The notes: generated by a model from the sequence alone, not told the origin. A DNA stretch of 64,000 nt from Wuchereria bancrofti (GCA_005281725.1 SSBO01000009.1:3360163-3424162), one strand, 5' to 3'; shown: positions 1-14,861, numbered from the stretch's first letter. Numbers and translations: made by a program.

Positions 1-342
1 TATTAGGTTTGCTCAAATTTACTTCCTGAATCTATATAAACTAAGAGGAAATAAATGGAATTTAGACATAAAGAAAACGATTGCATTTTAGCAACGTTTT
101 CTCGGTTTTCCCAGGTTTTTAAAGTTTTATTGTTATCAGTTCAGTGCAGATATATAAAAAGTTATGTCTTTGTTTCTTTTACAGTTGCATACTTCAGAAT
201 AGGAGACAATCAATTTTTTAATTATTTCATGTTCTCACCTCTATATGCTACAAAAAGTAGAAATTTTTGATTTCTTCTTGATAGTAATATAGGGATAGTA
301 CTAGTGAGGATATCCAATTTTCTCGAACATTTCGTGTTAAAT

Positions 343-392
<50 letters not shown>

Positions 393-1580
393 GTGGACTC
401 ATTCTATTTTGTGCCAAGGCTCCGTCCTATTTTTGATTCCCATTTTCGGGGATCAAAATATTCAGTTAGATTGGGAAAAATATCTATAATCAGTTAGATT
501 GGGTTCAATTCTTTTACAACTCCGCTATGTGAAGAAATTATGCTTAATTGTCCACAAATTCTTTTGTTCGGAAAACTTGTTGTTCTACAAGAAATACCAT
601 GCAAATAATGTAAACAAAATTCATTGAACAAAAACTGAAGGATTATTTATTTGTTAAGGAGTTGTTTGGCTAGATTAAAAGAATTGTACAACATGTTTAA
701 TGAGGATTATAAAATTGGCAGTATAGTATATATTTCAAATGACTTTGAAAAATAACAATGAAATTGGCATTGCAAAAGACAGAAAAAGGAAGGGCAGTAA
801 AATATTAAATGCGAATGAATAGATCGTTGATTGATTAAAGGCCGCAGTTTTGGACCTTTTCAGTGAAATGTTGTAATGTATAAGGCAGAGAGTGAAATCA
901 GTTGCTATTTCACTGTTATTCCCTTTTGATGGATGGAAATTTAATTCTCAAGCACAAATTTGTTACTTTTCCACTATTTAGTTCTGACGCCATATTTGAG
1001 GAGTGGTCAGTTATTTAGGTTTTTTTTTGACTTTTTCTTTCATTTCGTTCCTGATTTTCAGTCGTACTTTCTATTTCACTTTTAGAGAATGTCTCTCATT
1101 GGCAGTTATTATAAGTAAATGAAGACAGTGGTTTAGTACACAACAAAACAGCAAAATTGAAAAAAATAGTAAAATTGATTTTTCATAGTAAAGAAAAGTG
1201 AAATTGAAGTTTCGAAAAAGGAAAAAAAAGATTATCTAATGGTATTACAAATATTATTGACGAGAGTTTTTGTAACTAACAATTAGCTTGACATAAGCAA
1301 GAGTGAAATATGCTTCGAGAAATATATTTCATTCTTGTTTATATCTGTCATATTAAAGAAACAAAAGTAGGAATTAAACATAAAGTCCCAGAGTGTGTTT
1401 CAGTGCTAACAACAAATGTGATCTAAGATTAATAGAGAAATTGAAAATTATTTGAAATCTTTTTGACATATCTGATTTGCTTATTTACTAATATTCAATA
1501 TCTTAAGTTTTTCACTGAATTTTCTTTAAATAAAAAAGCTTAAAACACAATGGCTTTCACATAATGAGCATTAATTTTAG
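1..1580. other. Non-coding flank
   Basis: No exon-like segment was found on either strand. It holds AT-rich sequence, a 46-base T run and the region downstream of the HtrL-type gene that ends at 1581 on the minus strand. I did not find a canonical AATAAA for that gene close to its stop. Confidence 0.6.
346..391. repeat. Poly-T homopolymer, 46 bases
   Basis: Uninterrupted T run, counted directly. No target-site duplication or retroposed gene body is visible beside it, so it is probably a simple repeat, and its true length may be uncertain in an assembly. Confidence 0.9.
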
Positions 1581-4500
1581 TTATGGAAATAAATAGAATG
1601 CATCGAACCAATCTCCATGTACCACATTGAACAGTGATGGATGTTGCTGAATAAGCAGTACGAGAGTTGTCTGAAATGACATTTTGTGACATCGATCGAA
1701 CAAAAGTTTAACATTTGCTTAGATGTTCATTACGATTAAAAATGCTTACATTGTTAAAATATTAAGCGTACGTAAAGTTCAGAAATCTTCACAATTAAAA
1801 AATGTCCAAATAACAAATTTAACGTAATTTGACGTATAAATACATCATTTTTTATAATAACTTGAAGTGGTCAAAATAAACAGAGTTACCTGATCATCGT
1901 CAACGTATTTCCGGTTAATTAGGTCGACAACCACTTGATGATATAGTTGATGAAAACGATTCAACGAATAGATATCACCACCAAGGAAGCCTCCACTTAC
2001 TACAGCCCAATTCTTGCGATACAAATCATCAAGCGTATATCGTGATATATTGTCATACCACGGTGTCACCTGAAATAAATTGTATATTCCATAGAACGTT
2101 TGTTAATTTCAAGTATCTAAATAATATGACAATTTGTTATTCCACAATTCTAGGAAGTGTTCAAGTGTTATATGAATTTCCCTTCTTCCTAAGAAACTCT
2201 CTTCCACATAATGGTTATTACTTGATGAAATATGGGGACCTCTCTCATTCCCTACCCATTTGACGACAGAGTCTCTGAATCTGAATTATCTTGAGATCTG
2301 CATCTTCCCTGCGAATATTGAATATTATTAAACTATCTCACATTATTCATTTCTTCGTCTATCTTTTGGCAACACAATTTCATGTAATTAATGAAACAAT
2401 TAATTACAGTTAGCTTCCAGGTAAATCACATTGACCTCTTATATTCTATCATTAATAAATATTCTTATCGTAATAACAAAGAACTCATTAATTGAATGCT
2501 TAAAAAACCAGTTGATCTTATACATATTTTTCTTACAATGCCTAGTTTTTAATTCAAAGAATGATAGTTGGAATGTAAATTTTGCATTTATAAAATTGAA
2601 AAAAGTGAGAAAATTGACGGATAGATGATTGATTACCTTAATGAGGGAAATTTTTCCACGTATCAAAGTAGGATGCCAGTGAAATGATGGCGGAAATATA
2701 GATTGATTACCATGTGCATAACCTGCATCCAGCCATGCAAAAAATTCACTTTTGAATGGATTATTTATCTAAAATAATCGAGAATGGGATTAGAACTTTG
2801 AATAGAATTTCAATAATCTTTTGAAAAACAATTCTTGATGTCTTTGATTTTGACAGACTTTTTTCATTTTTATTTTATAAAGTGTAAATTTGCAAAATAT
2901 TATGAACAATTTAATATTTGTTAGAATTTTTCAGTATTTAAATGGCAAATTCAATTGTATCAACTTAATTTACTTATTGTTTTAGATAACTTTCATAGGT
3001 ACGATGAATAAGCAAATTGATTTTTAGAAGTTTTAAATTTGCTAAAATTTTACTCTGCGATTGTTTTTAAAAAATTTACCGAGGCATTGTACAAGAAGTA
3101 CGATTTGGAATTAACCAAGATATCATATTTAGCACTTTTTGCTTCTGGATGTGAACTCATGGAACGATCCCATTGCTGATCCCAACGTTTATCATTTCGT
3201 TCATCTGATATTATTTTCATTGCCGCTTTCATATATCGATGAAGTGGAAGTTCAGCCAAAGTAATTGGAATTACCTTGAAATTGCTTCGATAATTTAGTT
3301 AAATGATATTAATCACACTAATTAAAAGTTTTGATATGCACAACTAACAGTGAAAGTGTAATTGATAGTAAAAGTATCATTTTGTTTACTTTTCAATTAT
3401 ATCTTTTAATAGAATTCATTTGGTCAAGAATATAAGACTTACCTCAGTAATATGCTCCAAATGATACAATTTCCTTTGAGTGTAAACATGTTTCATGCTT
3501 TTCAGATCAACAAAAATGATTAAATTAACTTTTAACTTCAGTAGATTTTCCAAGAAACCATAATAACTTTCCAGTGGACGACGATACTCCCACCAATCAC
3601 CTCTTCCGATATCCAGTAGAGCTGTTACTAAAGTAAAATCTGATGTTGTGACCCTAAAATCACCGTCGCTCAATACATTTTAAATTTTTATGAAAAATTT
3701 CACTTGAATTGATCAGTACATACGTTATCTATTATTTTCATTTAAAGATTATTACGCATTCAGAAGTTTCGTTTTTGCTTTTAAAATTAAAAATTTCTTC
3801 AACTGCTAACTTTTAAAGTATGTGTGGACTGAAGTATATGTTGTCAGATGTTTGAAGTCAAGTTTCTGAAATTGATTTGCTCTTCAGCTCTTCAATATCT
3901 ATTTAAAAATTAATTCCCTACCGATTACTTGTTAAAATCCGAAATCCGACTTTGTTTTTCCTAAAAATTTGAGTTGTTTACCTTAGTGATGCTTTCGTAG
4001 TATGCTCTAAAGCTTCCACTAATTTGAAATGATCCAATATCTCCTGATTACGGGCTTGTTCCTGGTGCAGTTTTAATGTTGTTTGTAAAACAGTAAATCG
4101 AGGATGGGCAATAATTCTGGTGGATGATGAAGGTTGTTGCAATTCCTTGGTTTGCAGTTTTGTTTGTATTTCCGTTGAAATTCCCAAAAACTTTTGACCT
4201 CAAAAGATGAGAACATTAAGGTGAGACTTGGAAATGCGTAGTTATTTATATTTAATGCCAGAATCCGACATGCAAACAATGAAAGTTATACTTTTCTTTG
4301 ATAAATCAACATGCTTTTCCGTGTTTGGTAATCGTAATTTGACAGGAAGTGAAGATAACGGTTCGAACGTTGATGATAGCAGAGATAATGAAAATATCGG
4401 TGATGGCGTAGATGATAGTGGTGAAACTAGAGATTTTGTCGCTGTTAATTTAGGTTGTTGCTTTTGTTGATGCAATCTGTTAGGAGGTGAAATCCTTCTT

Positions 4501-6358
4501 AGTGAAATGGTACTTCCTGAAGAATTGGAGACAGTTGCTTATTTCTAATACTAGTAGAAGAGATAATGATTATAACTGTACCTGCAATAATAGGTGGTAT
4601 TGTTGTTGTTGATGTTGCTGTTGTTGATATTGTTGATGTTGTTACAGCAGTATCAGAAGAACGAAGATCAAAAATACTCGAAATGAATGGCTTCTTCGTA
4701 GTTTCATTTGTAAATATGATATTTGATGCATCAGATACGAGTGAGAAACCAATATTGTTAGCAGCAGTTATTGTTTGATTCTGAAATATTTTTAAATATT
4801 GGTAGATTATTTATTACACTTTTTAAATTTTTCAAAAATAATTTATATTGATAAATAATAATTTTGGTAAGTAATCTTAAACTCATTGTTTAAAATATAA
4901 ACTTGTAAATTCTATAAATTAAGTTTAAGATTACATTTCAAAATCATCAAATGAAACGAACATATCATTCAATAGTTTATCTCTCTCTCTTCCTGTTATC
5001 AGGAAGAGAAATCAATTCTCAATCCTGAAATCAATTCTCTGAAAATATCTCTGCTAACTATATCTCACCGTAACGTAGAATTTAGATGCAGGATCGATAG
5101 TCGAATTTATTAAACTCGAATTTTGTTTGCTAGTTTGTTCCAGTCCTGGTTTCTTAATCCTTATATACTTCCCAATTTTCTTATTAAATTTGTATCGATG
5201 TCGATGTTTCAATGTTGTGGGCGAATCCACAATTGCATCTGATATCATTCTCAATTATAATAATATTTGATATTGCATTGTTTGTAAAAATTTTTGTATC
5301 AAATGAAATTTTGACGAGATTTGTAAATTTAAAAATATGAAAGCATTAGGAATCAACAAATGAATTTTTGTAGTCAAATACGTTACGGTTGATATTTTTT
5401 AGCAAACTTGCACTGTTCAATTCAATTTTTGGATTCTGATTCTCTACCTGAATTCGTAATGGTAATCTGAATAAATGGGTAAAGAAATTTGGGCTCAAAA
5501 TTAAAGATCTGAATTTCAGGTTTCATTGTGATCAACGGTAACCGACGGAAATAAAAACAATAAATGGTAAGAATTGATGAAGTAGGATAGATCGTAAAAA
5601 GAGTCAGTTCATGTATGGTTTATACAATCAATCATATTATGATTGATTGTATAAGTCTGCTAATTTGCATATTTTCCAAGAAAAAAAATCAATTCTTGAA
5701 AAAATGAAATATTTGCTCATTTTAAAGAATAAAAAAAAATTAAGAAAATGTTTAATTTCTTTTTTATCTCAAAAACAGACCATAAATTCTTCCTGATCGA
5801 ATACTATTAACGTACTTTTGAGTTGTCGTTGAAACTGTTGTCAATTTGATTTTACTCTGTGAAATTAATATTTATTAACAATAAACAACATGAAATCCTA
5901 TTAAAGCATTACTTAAATATTATAGGTAAGAATTACTTACTTTGATAAATAATAATTGATATCAAGAAATGTTTTTTTCATTATCTTACAAAAAATAAAT
6001 GAAGCATATACGACACGAATAGAACTATCATTCGATTATTCAAGCATTTTTGTTGCAATTTGTTGAGCATTTTTGATCTTTCATTCTTTTAATTCTTTGA
6101 AAACTCTTTCAAAGATAAAAATAGAAACAAAGTGACATATTGTTCGATTAAGCATTTTTGCTCATACATACACATGCATTTACTTAATTACTTGTTCATT
6201 TATTAATGTAATATAATCAAATTAACAAATAGTAAATAAATAACAAATCATACTTGATTGAATATGAATGTTTTGATAATATTATAGACAACGAACAGAT
6301 TTGATAATATAACAATCGTCAGCAATCCAATGATAAGCCAAATAACGTAAAACTTCAT
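1581..6358 (-). CDS. HtrL_YibB-family type II membrane protein, 591 aa
   Basis: Eleven exons fit one continuous frame: 6254-6358, 5816-5856, 5069-5249, 4582-4780, 4292-4516, 3982-4198, 3443-3653, 3080-3274, 2637-2768, 1890-2069, 1581-1670 (1776 nt). Residues 1-35 start MKFYVIWLIIGLLTIVILSN, a signal anchor with a very short cytosolic end. Residues about 36-320 are a Thr/Ser/Asn- and Lys-rich stem. From about 323 the sequence matches the HtrL_YibB domain as I know it: DFTLVTALLDIGRGDW, then YDILVNSKSYFLYNAS, FFAWLDAGYAHGNQ and VVSGGFLGGDIYSLNRF, ending HGDWFDAFYLFP. The family is named after an E. coli gene near LPS loci and is common in nematodes; its topology and the WLDAGYAHG motif suggest a Golgi-lumen glycan enzyme, but the activity is inference. 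The exon 5/6 junction (acceptor TTTTGAG at 4199-4205) and the exon 3 acceptor (ATTGAG) are weaker than the others, although phase is kept through both. Confidence 0.85.
5620..5654. repeat. Near-perfect palindrome, 17-bp arms, 1-base centre
   Basis: Arms 5620-5636 and 5638-5654 are exact reverse complements around a single T at 5637. It lies in intron 2 of the HtrL-type gene. Confidence 0.95.
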
Positions 6359-9300
6359 TCCTCCACAGTATACCACCCATCCATCCAATTTACTCTATCA
6401 TAAAGTTTATGTTTTTTTTCTTTTGTTTTAAAGTTACTACAATCTCTTACACTACTTGAATCCTTGACTTAATCACTGTGCCTTTTATAATTTGATAAAT
6501 CTGAAATTTGATCTCATCATTACACTATTTTTCAGCATCTCTTTCAATATATTAAACTATCTTAAAATATCTTCCTCTTCTTCAAATTTTCGAAGTGTAT
6601 TAAAATTTAATTTAATTGCATTTGTTAATTAATATCTAAATTCAACTTTTTATATAATGTTTCTTATTTTATTACTAAATTGCAATAAACACTTTCTTTT
6701 CGTAGTATGTAGTTCAAATTTTTCAATTATTTTATTATATTGGTAAGCTACAGACTGACTTGTCTAACTCTTTACACCGTTTCTTTCTTGTGACATTTCT
6801 AATAATATTTCCTTCTTTTTTTCCCATCATTAATGAAACAAACATTAAATTTAATTTTAAAATTCATGTAGAGAAATATCATGGAGAATGACTGATGATC
6901 AAAAGATAAATAGCTTTAATCAGATTGATATGTTGCAGGTTTATTTAGTCATTGGGCAATTACACATCGTTTCTTCATATTAATATTGATTTTTTCCACC
7001 TATCGCAGAAGTCACATATACAGAAAACTAAGTCATAAAAATATTGTTGGTTTAACTTTTAATAAAGATGTTAATTGGTTTATTTATTCATTTTCAAACA
7101 TTGCTTCCTTTCCAACTATTCAAAGTATTCTTGTTATAATTCCAAAAGTTATAATTTTAAAAATGTTAGAAAATTTTTGAAGATATCAAAAGTTTTTGAC
7201 ATCTGTTCATGTGCTTTAATAGGATTTTGCAGAAAATTTCTGGAATTTCCGTCACTATTTTTTACAGTAACATTTGTCACCAATTTCGGACAAATTAAAT
7301 CAACTTATCATTATTTATGGCCTTATTACTTAATAAATTGTAAAGATCACATCAATATGAAAAACAAACTTTGGAGCCTTATTTAACTTTATTTCAGATT
7401 GGCTCTGCCGGCTCCGTTGGTTCAAACTATCCTGTTAGCTATACTTTAAGCTCTGTTAAATTTTAAAATGATGTTTTGTGTTAAATGTAAAATACAATGA
7501 TTTTCAATTTTTGTGCTTTTCTTGAGTTTTTAAAAAGTTAGTCGATTTTATGATTTTTTTGCTAATCATCTCACATTGGTTTTGGGAACAGTCTTGAATG
7601 CAAAATGGGAACTAATGGATAGAAAAAAATGGGAAGTGATTATGTGTGAAATACATTTACTTTTATTGAAAAGATTGATTTATCATCAAATGAGCGGATT
7701 TTTTTTGATTTAATTAATTAAGTCTTTTGAAAATGTTGCAATGCTATTCTATTCAATTGAATGCCATTTTTAGGCTGAAACTTCAAACTCAAAAATGAAA
7801 ACGAAAATAGCTGAAAAAGATGAGAGATAACATTTTGCAAGAATCTTTTACTTCTTAAATTTGGAGAATAACTTATCAGAAGTTAATAGATTTTCATTCT
7901 GTTCAAGCATCATTTAAAAAAATATGTATATCAAAAAATTTTTAAATCTTTTAGTTTTTCAAGGAAAGGAAGAGGAAAAAACGAATTACTTACGAGAATG
8001 TCATGTCGAAATGTCACATATTGTTTTTGTTCATATCGACTCTAAAATTGATTCATTTAATCAAAAAAAAATTTTTTTCTTTTAATATCAGCAAATAAAT
8101 AGGGGCGCTACTGATTGTAGATTGGTGCTTTATTTATATAATTCACAACTATGGAATCTTCCACTTTTTAATTTTTCATTTTTCTTGAAGTGAAAAATTG
8201 TTCTTTTACAAAAGTTTTGTCATGAAAAAAAACTTAGACTTCATTCTGCCTCTCTTTCACTGTTATTAACTTCACTTTTCTTTTTTTGTGATAAAAAAAC
8301 TGATTACTACAAAGTGATTCTAAGCTGGTTTTATGCATTTGAAAATGAAAATCACACTGGTTTGTATTTTATGATAATACGGCAACTATAAATCAAAATG
8401 ATAAATAGGTAAAAGATAAGAAATCAGTTATTTTGTCATTTGCTTAATTAACTACTATTTTATTGTGACATCATTTGATTTGAATTAACAATTATATTAA
8501 AAAGTTCATAGTAATAATTTACATCGTCTTAGTTTTATCAAACTGTATGATAATAAAATTGTGGTAATTATTACTTCTGCAGTTTATTGAAAACGATAGG
8601 TGAAGATTTCAGAAGTTAGAATCGTAAATTTATGTTTTGAATTGTAAATACAAAAAGAGTTATTTTTGGTAGTCAAAAATCATCACAGTCACTTTTCAAA
8701 ACTTGGAAAAATAGTTACCTTAAGAGAAATTAATTTAAGATTTTCATGTATGTTTTGATTTTTAAATTGCTACGAACAGATGAAAAGATTACAATGACGT
8801 AAATCATTTCGGGAGCTTAACGCCTAACTGTATCGCCTTGCATTCAGGTCATCGACATGATCTCACGTAGTTTTTTACATCATTTCTCATGTCACGTCAG
8901 TGGCGCAGATGCACGACGCAGGATGCTTAAATGCAAGAAAAGTTTTGTTCTGTTCACTGATTCTTGCTTAATTAATATAGCTATGTAACAATTCCTACAA
9001 ATTATAACAATAATTATATTAGCAAAATTAAGAATAAATGGACGGAAAGATTAAATAATTGTAGAAAAAAAGAAATGATGTGAGCCTAACGATCGGAAAA
9101 TCTTTTTGTTTCATTTTCTTGATCTCGTTTTACATTGATTTATGAAAAGTTTTAAAGATTTCAGGAAAACCTACACTAAACATTTATTCACAAAAAAAAA
9201 GAAAAAAAGAAAATAGCACGATGCATTCATAAATTATTGATAGCCAATATTGAGCAATATTCAATATTTGAGTTTCTAGAATTCTAAACAAATGTTCAAA

Positions 9301-9619
9301 GTTTAAAAGTGAAGCTTTTATTTAGTTTATTAGCTTACATATATATAAGATAATTATCATGATTTATTTGTATGATTATAATTTGATAAATTATCATTTT
9401 TGTATAGTAATTTGCAATAACAACTAGCATTCGACATGGTACGTAACTTATATCAGTTGTACTTTGGAAACAAATTTGGAAATTTTCAAATTACTTTAAA
9501 CTATGATAAGAAATTATATAATATAACTGAAATGAGAAAGAAATTACGTCTTAAATGAATGAAGTTAGGTCTTATTCGTGTTTTAAGTTAAAGTGAGTTA
9601 AATGCAACATTAAAATAAT

Positions 9620-9644
9620 ATACGTGATAGAAATTATCACGTAT
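9620..9644. repeat. Perfect inverted repeat, 10-bp arms, 5-base loop
   Basis: ATACGTGATA at 9620-9629 and TATCACGTAT at 9635-9644 are exact reverse complements. The context is non-coding and no neighbouring gene is evident. Confidence 0.9.
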
Positions 9645-12600
9645 GATAATACGATGAATTCGTTATAGCATCCAATAGAAGCAAACAGTTCGATGCGCAA
9701 ATGTTTGCAATAAGGCTTTACTGATAACATACAATTTTTGCTAATGAAAAAGTCATCGTAAATTTTAAAAAAGAAATAAAATGAACAGAAAATTTGAGCA
9801 TTTCATATCAAGATGATTAAAGGTTTGTTAAGCAATGAAATTATCAGAGAAATTGAAAGGGAATGAAAAAAATGAAGAGAATATGGGAGAGGAGGAAAAG
9901 GTGGGAATTAATCGATGTCGTATTTTCCGAGAAAAACTTTATCCAAATGGAATTGTGAAAAATGAAACAAATAACAACAACTAAGTCATTTTTTTCCTTG
10001 AATTCAACTGTACTAGGATAATGACTTTTAGATGTAATCTGGCGATAAGAGATTTCTAATAATTTGATAATGAAGAAATTGAGTGGAATTTAGATGCCTA
10101 AGAGATGCAACAGGAAAAGCTACAAGTAAACAACATATTGTTGATCAACTGGCTGAAGTGGATTCAATAGAAGATTTTCTTTCACACCTGTAAAAGTGAA
10201 AGTAATTGCATTACATTTTTTAAGTACTGAAGGCAAAATAGTAAGACGAAACATAAAAATATTCAGCAAGCTAAAAATTGATAATATACAATTAAATCTT
10301 ATGAAAGAGTCATGTCCTATGTACCTAAGAAAAGATATGATAACATGGTGATGATAATGATAACAGGTAGTGATTGTCGTGAGGTAATATAAAGTAGGTT
10401 TTAGTCGATAAAAGCGTTTTTGTTAATGAGTAGCACTGAGACACAATAGATAAATTACTGGGATAGTGGACTGTTTTCTTTTCGTTTTTTTTTTTTTTTT
10501 TTTGATGATCGAAGAGCTAACTGTGATAAAAGTGACAGCCACATCCGTCTGTCCACCATTCAAATTTTTTCAATTCCTCTATACTTCTGCATTTCTATGG
10601 AAGAAAAGTGTGGGGAAATCCTTTGAAACTAGTATAAATGCTGCAATTTTTATATTAATAATTTGTGTGTAAAAAGTATGGTGTAAAAGTAAAGTATCAT
10701 ATTTCAAAGATAATTAAATATTTTAATATTCAAAAAAAAAAAAATGACAATGAAAGTAAATAGTCGAAGTAAATAGTCTACTCGAACAAACTTTCTTTTC
10801 CTATTTCTGCAAAACTAAGTTATCACTAATTCGTTTACTATTTTAAAACTTTGATTAGTAGTAAAAAGAAAGAAGATGAGAAGTGAAGTAGTATAAACTG
10901 AAAAACTTGGGAAAATCATCAAATTTTCATAAATGATTAGAGTAATAGCTTACCACCAATTAAAATATCTAATTATCTCTGAGCTAAATTTCAAAGTGAA
11001 TATTAAAATTGAATAAATCAAAAATTTGTGATTGAAATATAAATTATATTTTGCATTTTCAGAAACTATTCGGATTTTTTTAGAAAAAAAAATTTCGTTT
11101 TCTAAAATTTATCTCTCCATCAACAAATTATCAAGCAACAAATGTTACTCCTGAAACTTGTGTAAATAGTAGATGAAAAAGTGGCATGAGCGCAAATTAG
11201 CAAAAAAAAATTTTTTATGTTGTAAAAGAAATTGCACTAAGCGTATATTTCATCTTTTTTCTCTTTCTCTTAATTTTTTTCTTCTAAAACAATTTAGTGA
11301 CTTTCCATGAAGTTTTTCATAATTTGGATTATTTTTAAATTTCTCATTTTTCCTCCTTTTTAAATCATTTGTTCAGAGGAATGGAATTTCCTTCTTTTAT
11401 TTGAAAATTTAGTTATTTAAATCAGAAATTTTTACAAGAAATAAATATATCAATTGTGTTTCAATAGTTGAAATGTTCTCTAAATTAGGAATAGCTAAAC
11501 AGAAATTAGAAATTATTGGAAACATTAAGCTAGAAGAATGATTGATCATTTTAGATCTAATAACTAATCAAAATATATATTCTTCATATGAAAAGTCTTT
11601 GAAAATATTGTATGCAATCGCTTTATCAATTTTTTGTGGGCATTTAAAGGCATAAATTACTTTTAAAAGCTTACAATCTAAAAAATTACAAGGAAAAAAA
11701 AGATCCCTTGAAAAAGGGATTTTGAAAAGATCGATGTCGGAAAAATTGATTTATTGAAAATTTGAATAACTAACGAAGTCGAAGTATATGTTATCCGTAT
11801 ATTATTTAATCACACTTATTCCACCTTTTCTCTCATTCCCTCTGATAATCAGTGGACTAATTAATGAAAACGAGAGTAAAACTTGTCTGGCTCTTCCAGC
11901 TTGGCTCATATCTGTTTGTAATACAATTTTTATCTCTCTCTCTCCCTCTCTTTTCATCCCAATTCCATTAACATTAACTATCATTTTCAATTATCAAATT
12001 TAATTGATATTTGCACACAATGTCAATGAAAAGAAGGCTTTTACTAAATTAAGCTTTGAAATTCTGAATGGAATTAGGATGGAATCCCTTGCAATTTTCA
12101 AAATGTATAGAAAGTGACTGATAAAAAAAATAGAATATACAGAAAAATTTTCACAATTCTTTCATCATTGAATAACAATTACTCAATTTTAATAATTATT
12201 TAAGTCAGTTAGCATCTTTTATCAATAAAAAATTGTCGAAATTCACAACAGCCTAAAAAAAGTTTAATTAAATAATTATTCATTGTTCATAATTTTTACC
12301 GATAATACAGCAACTTGTTAAAACAATATGCTATTGGATAAGCAAAAGCACTTCAAATTTTTTCCATTTAATCTTCAACTTTCCGCCTAGTATTCTTCGT
12401 AGTTTGAAAATGCGCTCCCAATAAACCAAACAAACAATTCTTTTTTTCAATACTACAAAAATTATTCTTTCATTTTCTTTTTGAAAATTGAATGGTTGGT
12501 AAGCATAAAAAATATGAAGGATTTTCCAATAAACTGTGAAAGAAATTCATTAATTAACTTTCGAAGAAAAAAACGATAGCAATACAAAAGGAAGAGAAGG

Positions 12601-14806
12601 CAATTTATTTGGAAATTTTGAAGGAATTCAATGCACTTAAGATTTTGTTGGCTGAAATTTCAAGTTACAAACAAAACTTTTAAAAATTTTTAACACCGAA
12701 TATACAATAATTGAAAATAGTTTCTATATGACTGACTTTGCAACTTCAACTTTAATGGCTCTGATAACATATCTCTTTCTAAAATATGAGACTTGAAATT
12801 TGTCAGATCGTATTGTCAGATCATAACGGCAAGAAGTTATGCATTTCAAAAGATTTCGAAAAAGGATATATATTTTGGTGAATATATCGACAAAAATGCG
12901 TCACACGTGAATTTGATAAGATTTTTTCCTTTTTCATTGATAAGGTTTTAGAAATTCTGCTTATTAAAATTAAATCAAAATGAATCAGTCATAGAAAAAA
13001 GAAATTTAGAAAACGAATAAGCAGTGGATATCTCTTTCTTCCCTTCTTTCTCGTCCCCTTCCCTCTCTCTCTCCCTCTCTCGATGATCGATTAATAATAT
13101 GCAAATATTGACAGAAATATCGTTATCGTTTGTATAAGTAGTGGAAGGTATGCTTAAAGGAAAGCATCTAAAACTAAACAAATATCTCGATATCTCGGAA
13201 TTCCCGTTGTCAGCTATGGTTTGATTAATTTGTTCTAAATTATACTTGCTTTCTTGACTTTTTTACAAATTTTTTCATTCTTGTCACTATTATTTAAAAA
13301 ATTGTTCAAGAAAAAGTAATTTGGGTTGTATTTTCAAGTTTGGTTTTTTTATTTAAGACTTAATTTTTTTTACGGCTCATCTAGGATTAATTTTTTTTCT
13401 ATGAACTTAGTTTGATTAAAATTTCTGCTTTTGAATTAAGAAATTTTCTCAACATTTTAGACTTGAATTAGCTTGTTTTCTTTCATGTTTCACTAATTTA
13501 CATTTTAAATATTTTCCACTCATAATTGGAACGTAGCTCTAAATTTTACTAATTTCAGTTGTATTATAGGGAAACAAGAAAAATGATTAAAGTAATAACA
13601 AATGACCAGTTTTATGCTCAAATGTTTTTGCGAAATTTTAGAATTCCCGTCCAGGAAAAAATATTTTTAGAATCGAAATTTTAGAATTTTCGAAAGTGTT
13701 AATATGAAAAGCATACCAGTTCGTCGCACATATCATGTTCAAAATTTGTTGATTGGATTTTTAGTAGAATTTCAAGCACATATTCTCGGGATCTCTTACA
13801 AAAATTTGTATTTTTAAATTTCTTCCAAAGCTATTAAGCTTACTTTTCATGGCAAGTAATAACGAGATGAATCATTAATGGACAAAAGAAATATTGGAAA
13901 ATACTATGAGTGCATCAGAGCAGGCAGAAATGCTAGTAAAAAAATTGCAAAAAAACTTTTTATTCAAAAAACTTTTTTTTATTTTTCCATTTTTATTTAT
14001 TCAACAAATATATCAAAATGTTTTGAATGGGTAAATAACAATAAATATGAAATATGTTTATTTTGTGATTCAAAGTATACCTTTGTTTTTTTTTTGCACT
14101 TGATATTATTTCCTTCTAATTAAGTGAGTAAATTAGTTGACTTAGCGCAATGTTGTACTAGTATGATTATATAAAAATTTAAATGTATATATAAAAATTT
14201 AAAGCTATGAAATATTTATCAGTTAACTTATTATTTTAATTTAAAAATATTTAACTAAGGAATGATTTGCAAGCATTTATAAAATTACTCTCACAAAAAT
14301 TTGAAAAAAAAAGGGACGATTGGTTTCTTTTTTTGTTTTTGAAGCACTGCTTATAGCTTGCAGTAAGTCGCTTTGTAATGCTCAATTTAATTAAAGAAAT
14401 TTCTGAATATTATCTAAACACTTATTTCACCGTCTATTAACTCTCTTGCTATCTGAATAAAAAAAAAGAAAACGTAATTTATAAATTTAAATGGAAATGA
14501 AGAAAAGAAATTCGTTGTTAAAATGTATTTCGTTTACCGTTCAGTAAAATTGTGCAAATTAGTCATTTTCAAAGGACGCATGCATTGTAAAAGAAATTAA
14601 AATGAATCATTTGCTATTGTGCTGAATGGATGTGATGATTCGAAATTTGAATGTAGCACTTTCAAATGGAAAAAAGATCGATATAAAGACTGTCATCAAT
14701 AGATAACTATTACTTTCTCAGAAAACTAGTAAATCAATCAATTGGCTGAATTCGAGGTACGCCTGAAAATTGAAAATTAATCGATAACACTCATATATGT
14801 ATATAA

Positions 14807-14861
14807 TATGTAAGAGTTATTACATTACTATCTAAGGATACTATGTAAGAGTTATTACATT
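14807..14861. repeat. Direct repeat, 20-bp unit, 35-bp offset
   Basis: TATGTAAGAGTTATTACATT occurs at 14807-14826 and again at 14842-14861. It lies in non-coding sequence. Confidence 0.9.

Noticed and set aside
346..391. Poly-T run as the tail of a retroposed gene
   Set aside because: No retroposed body or flanking duplication could be found.
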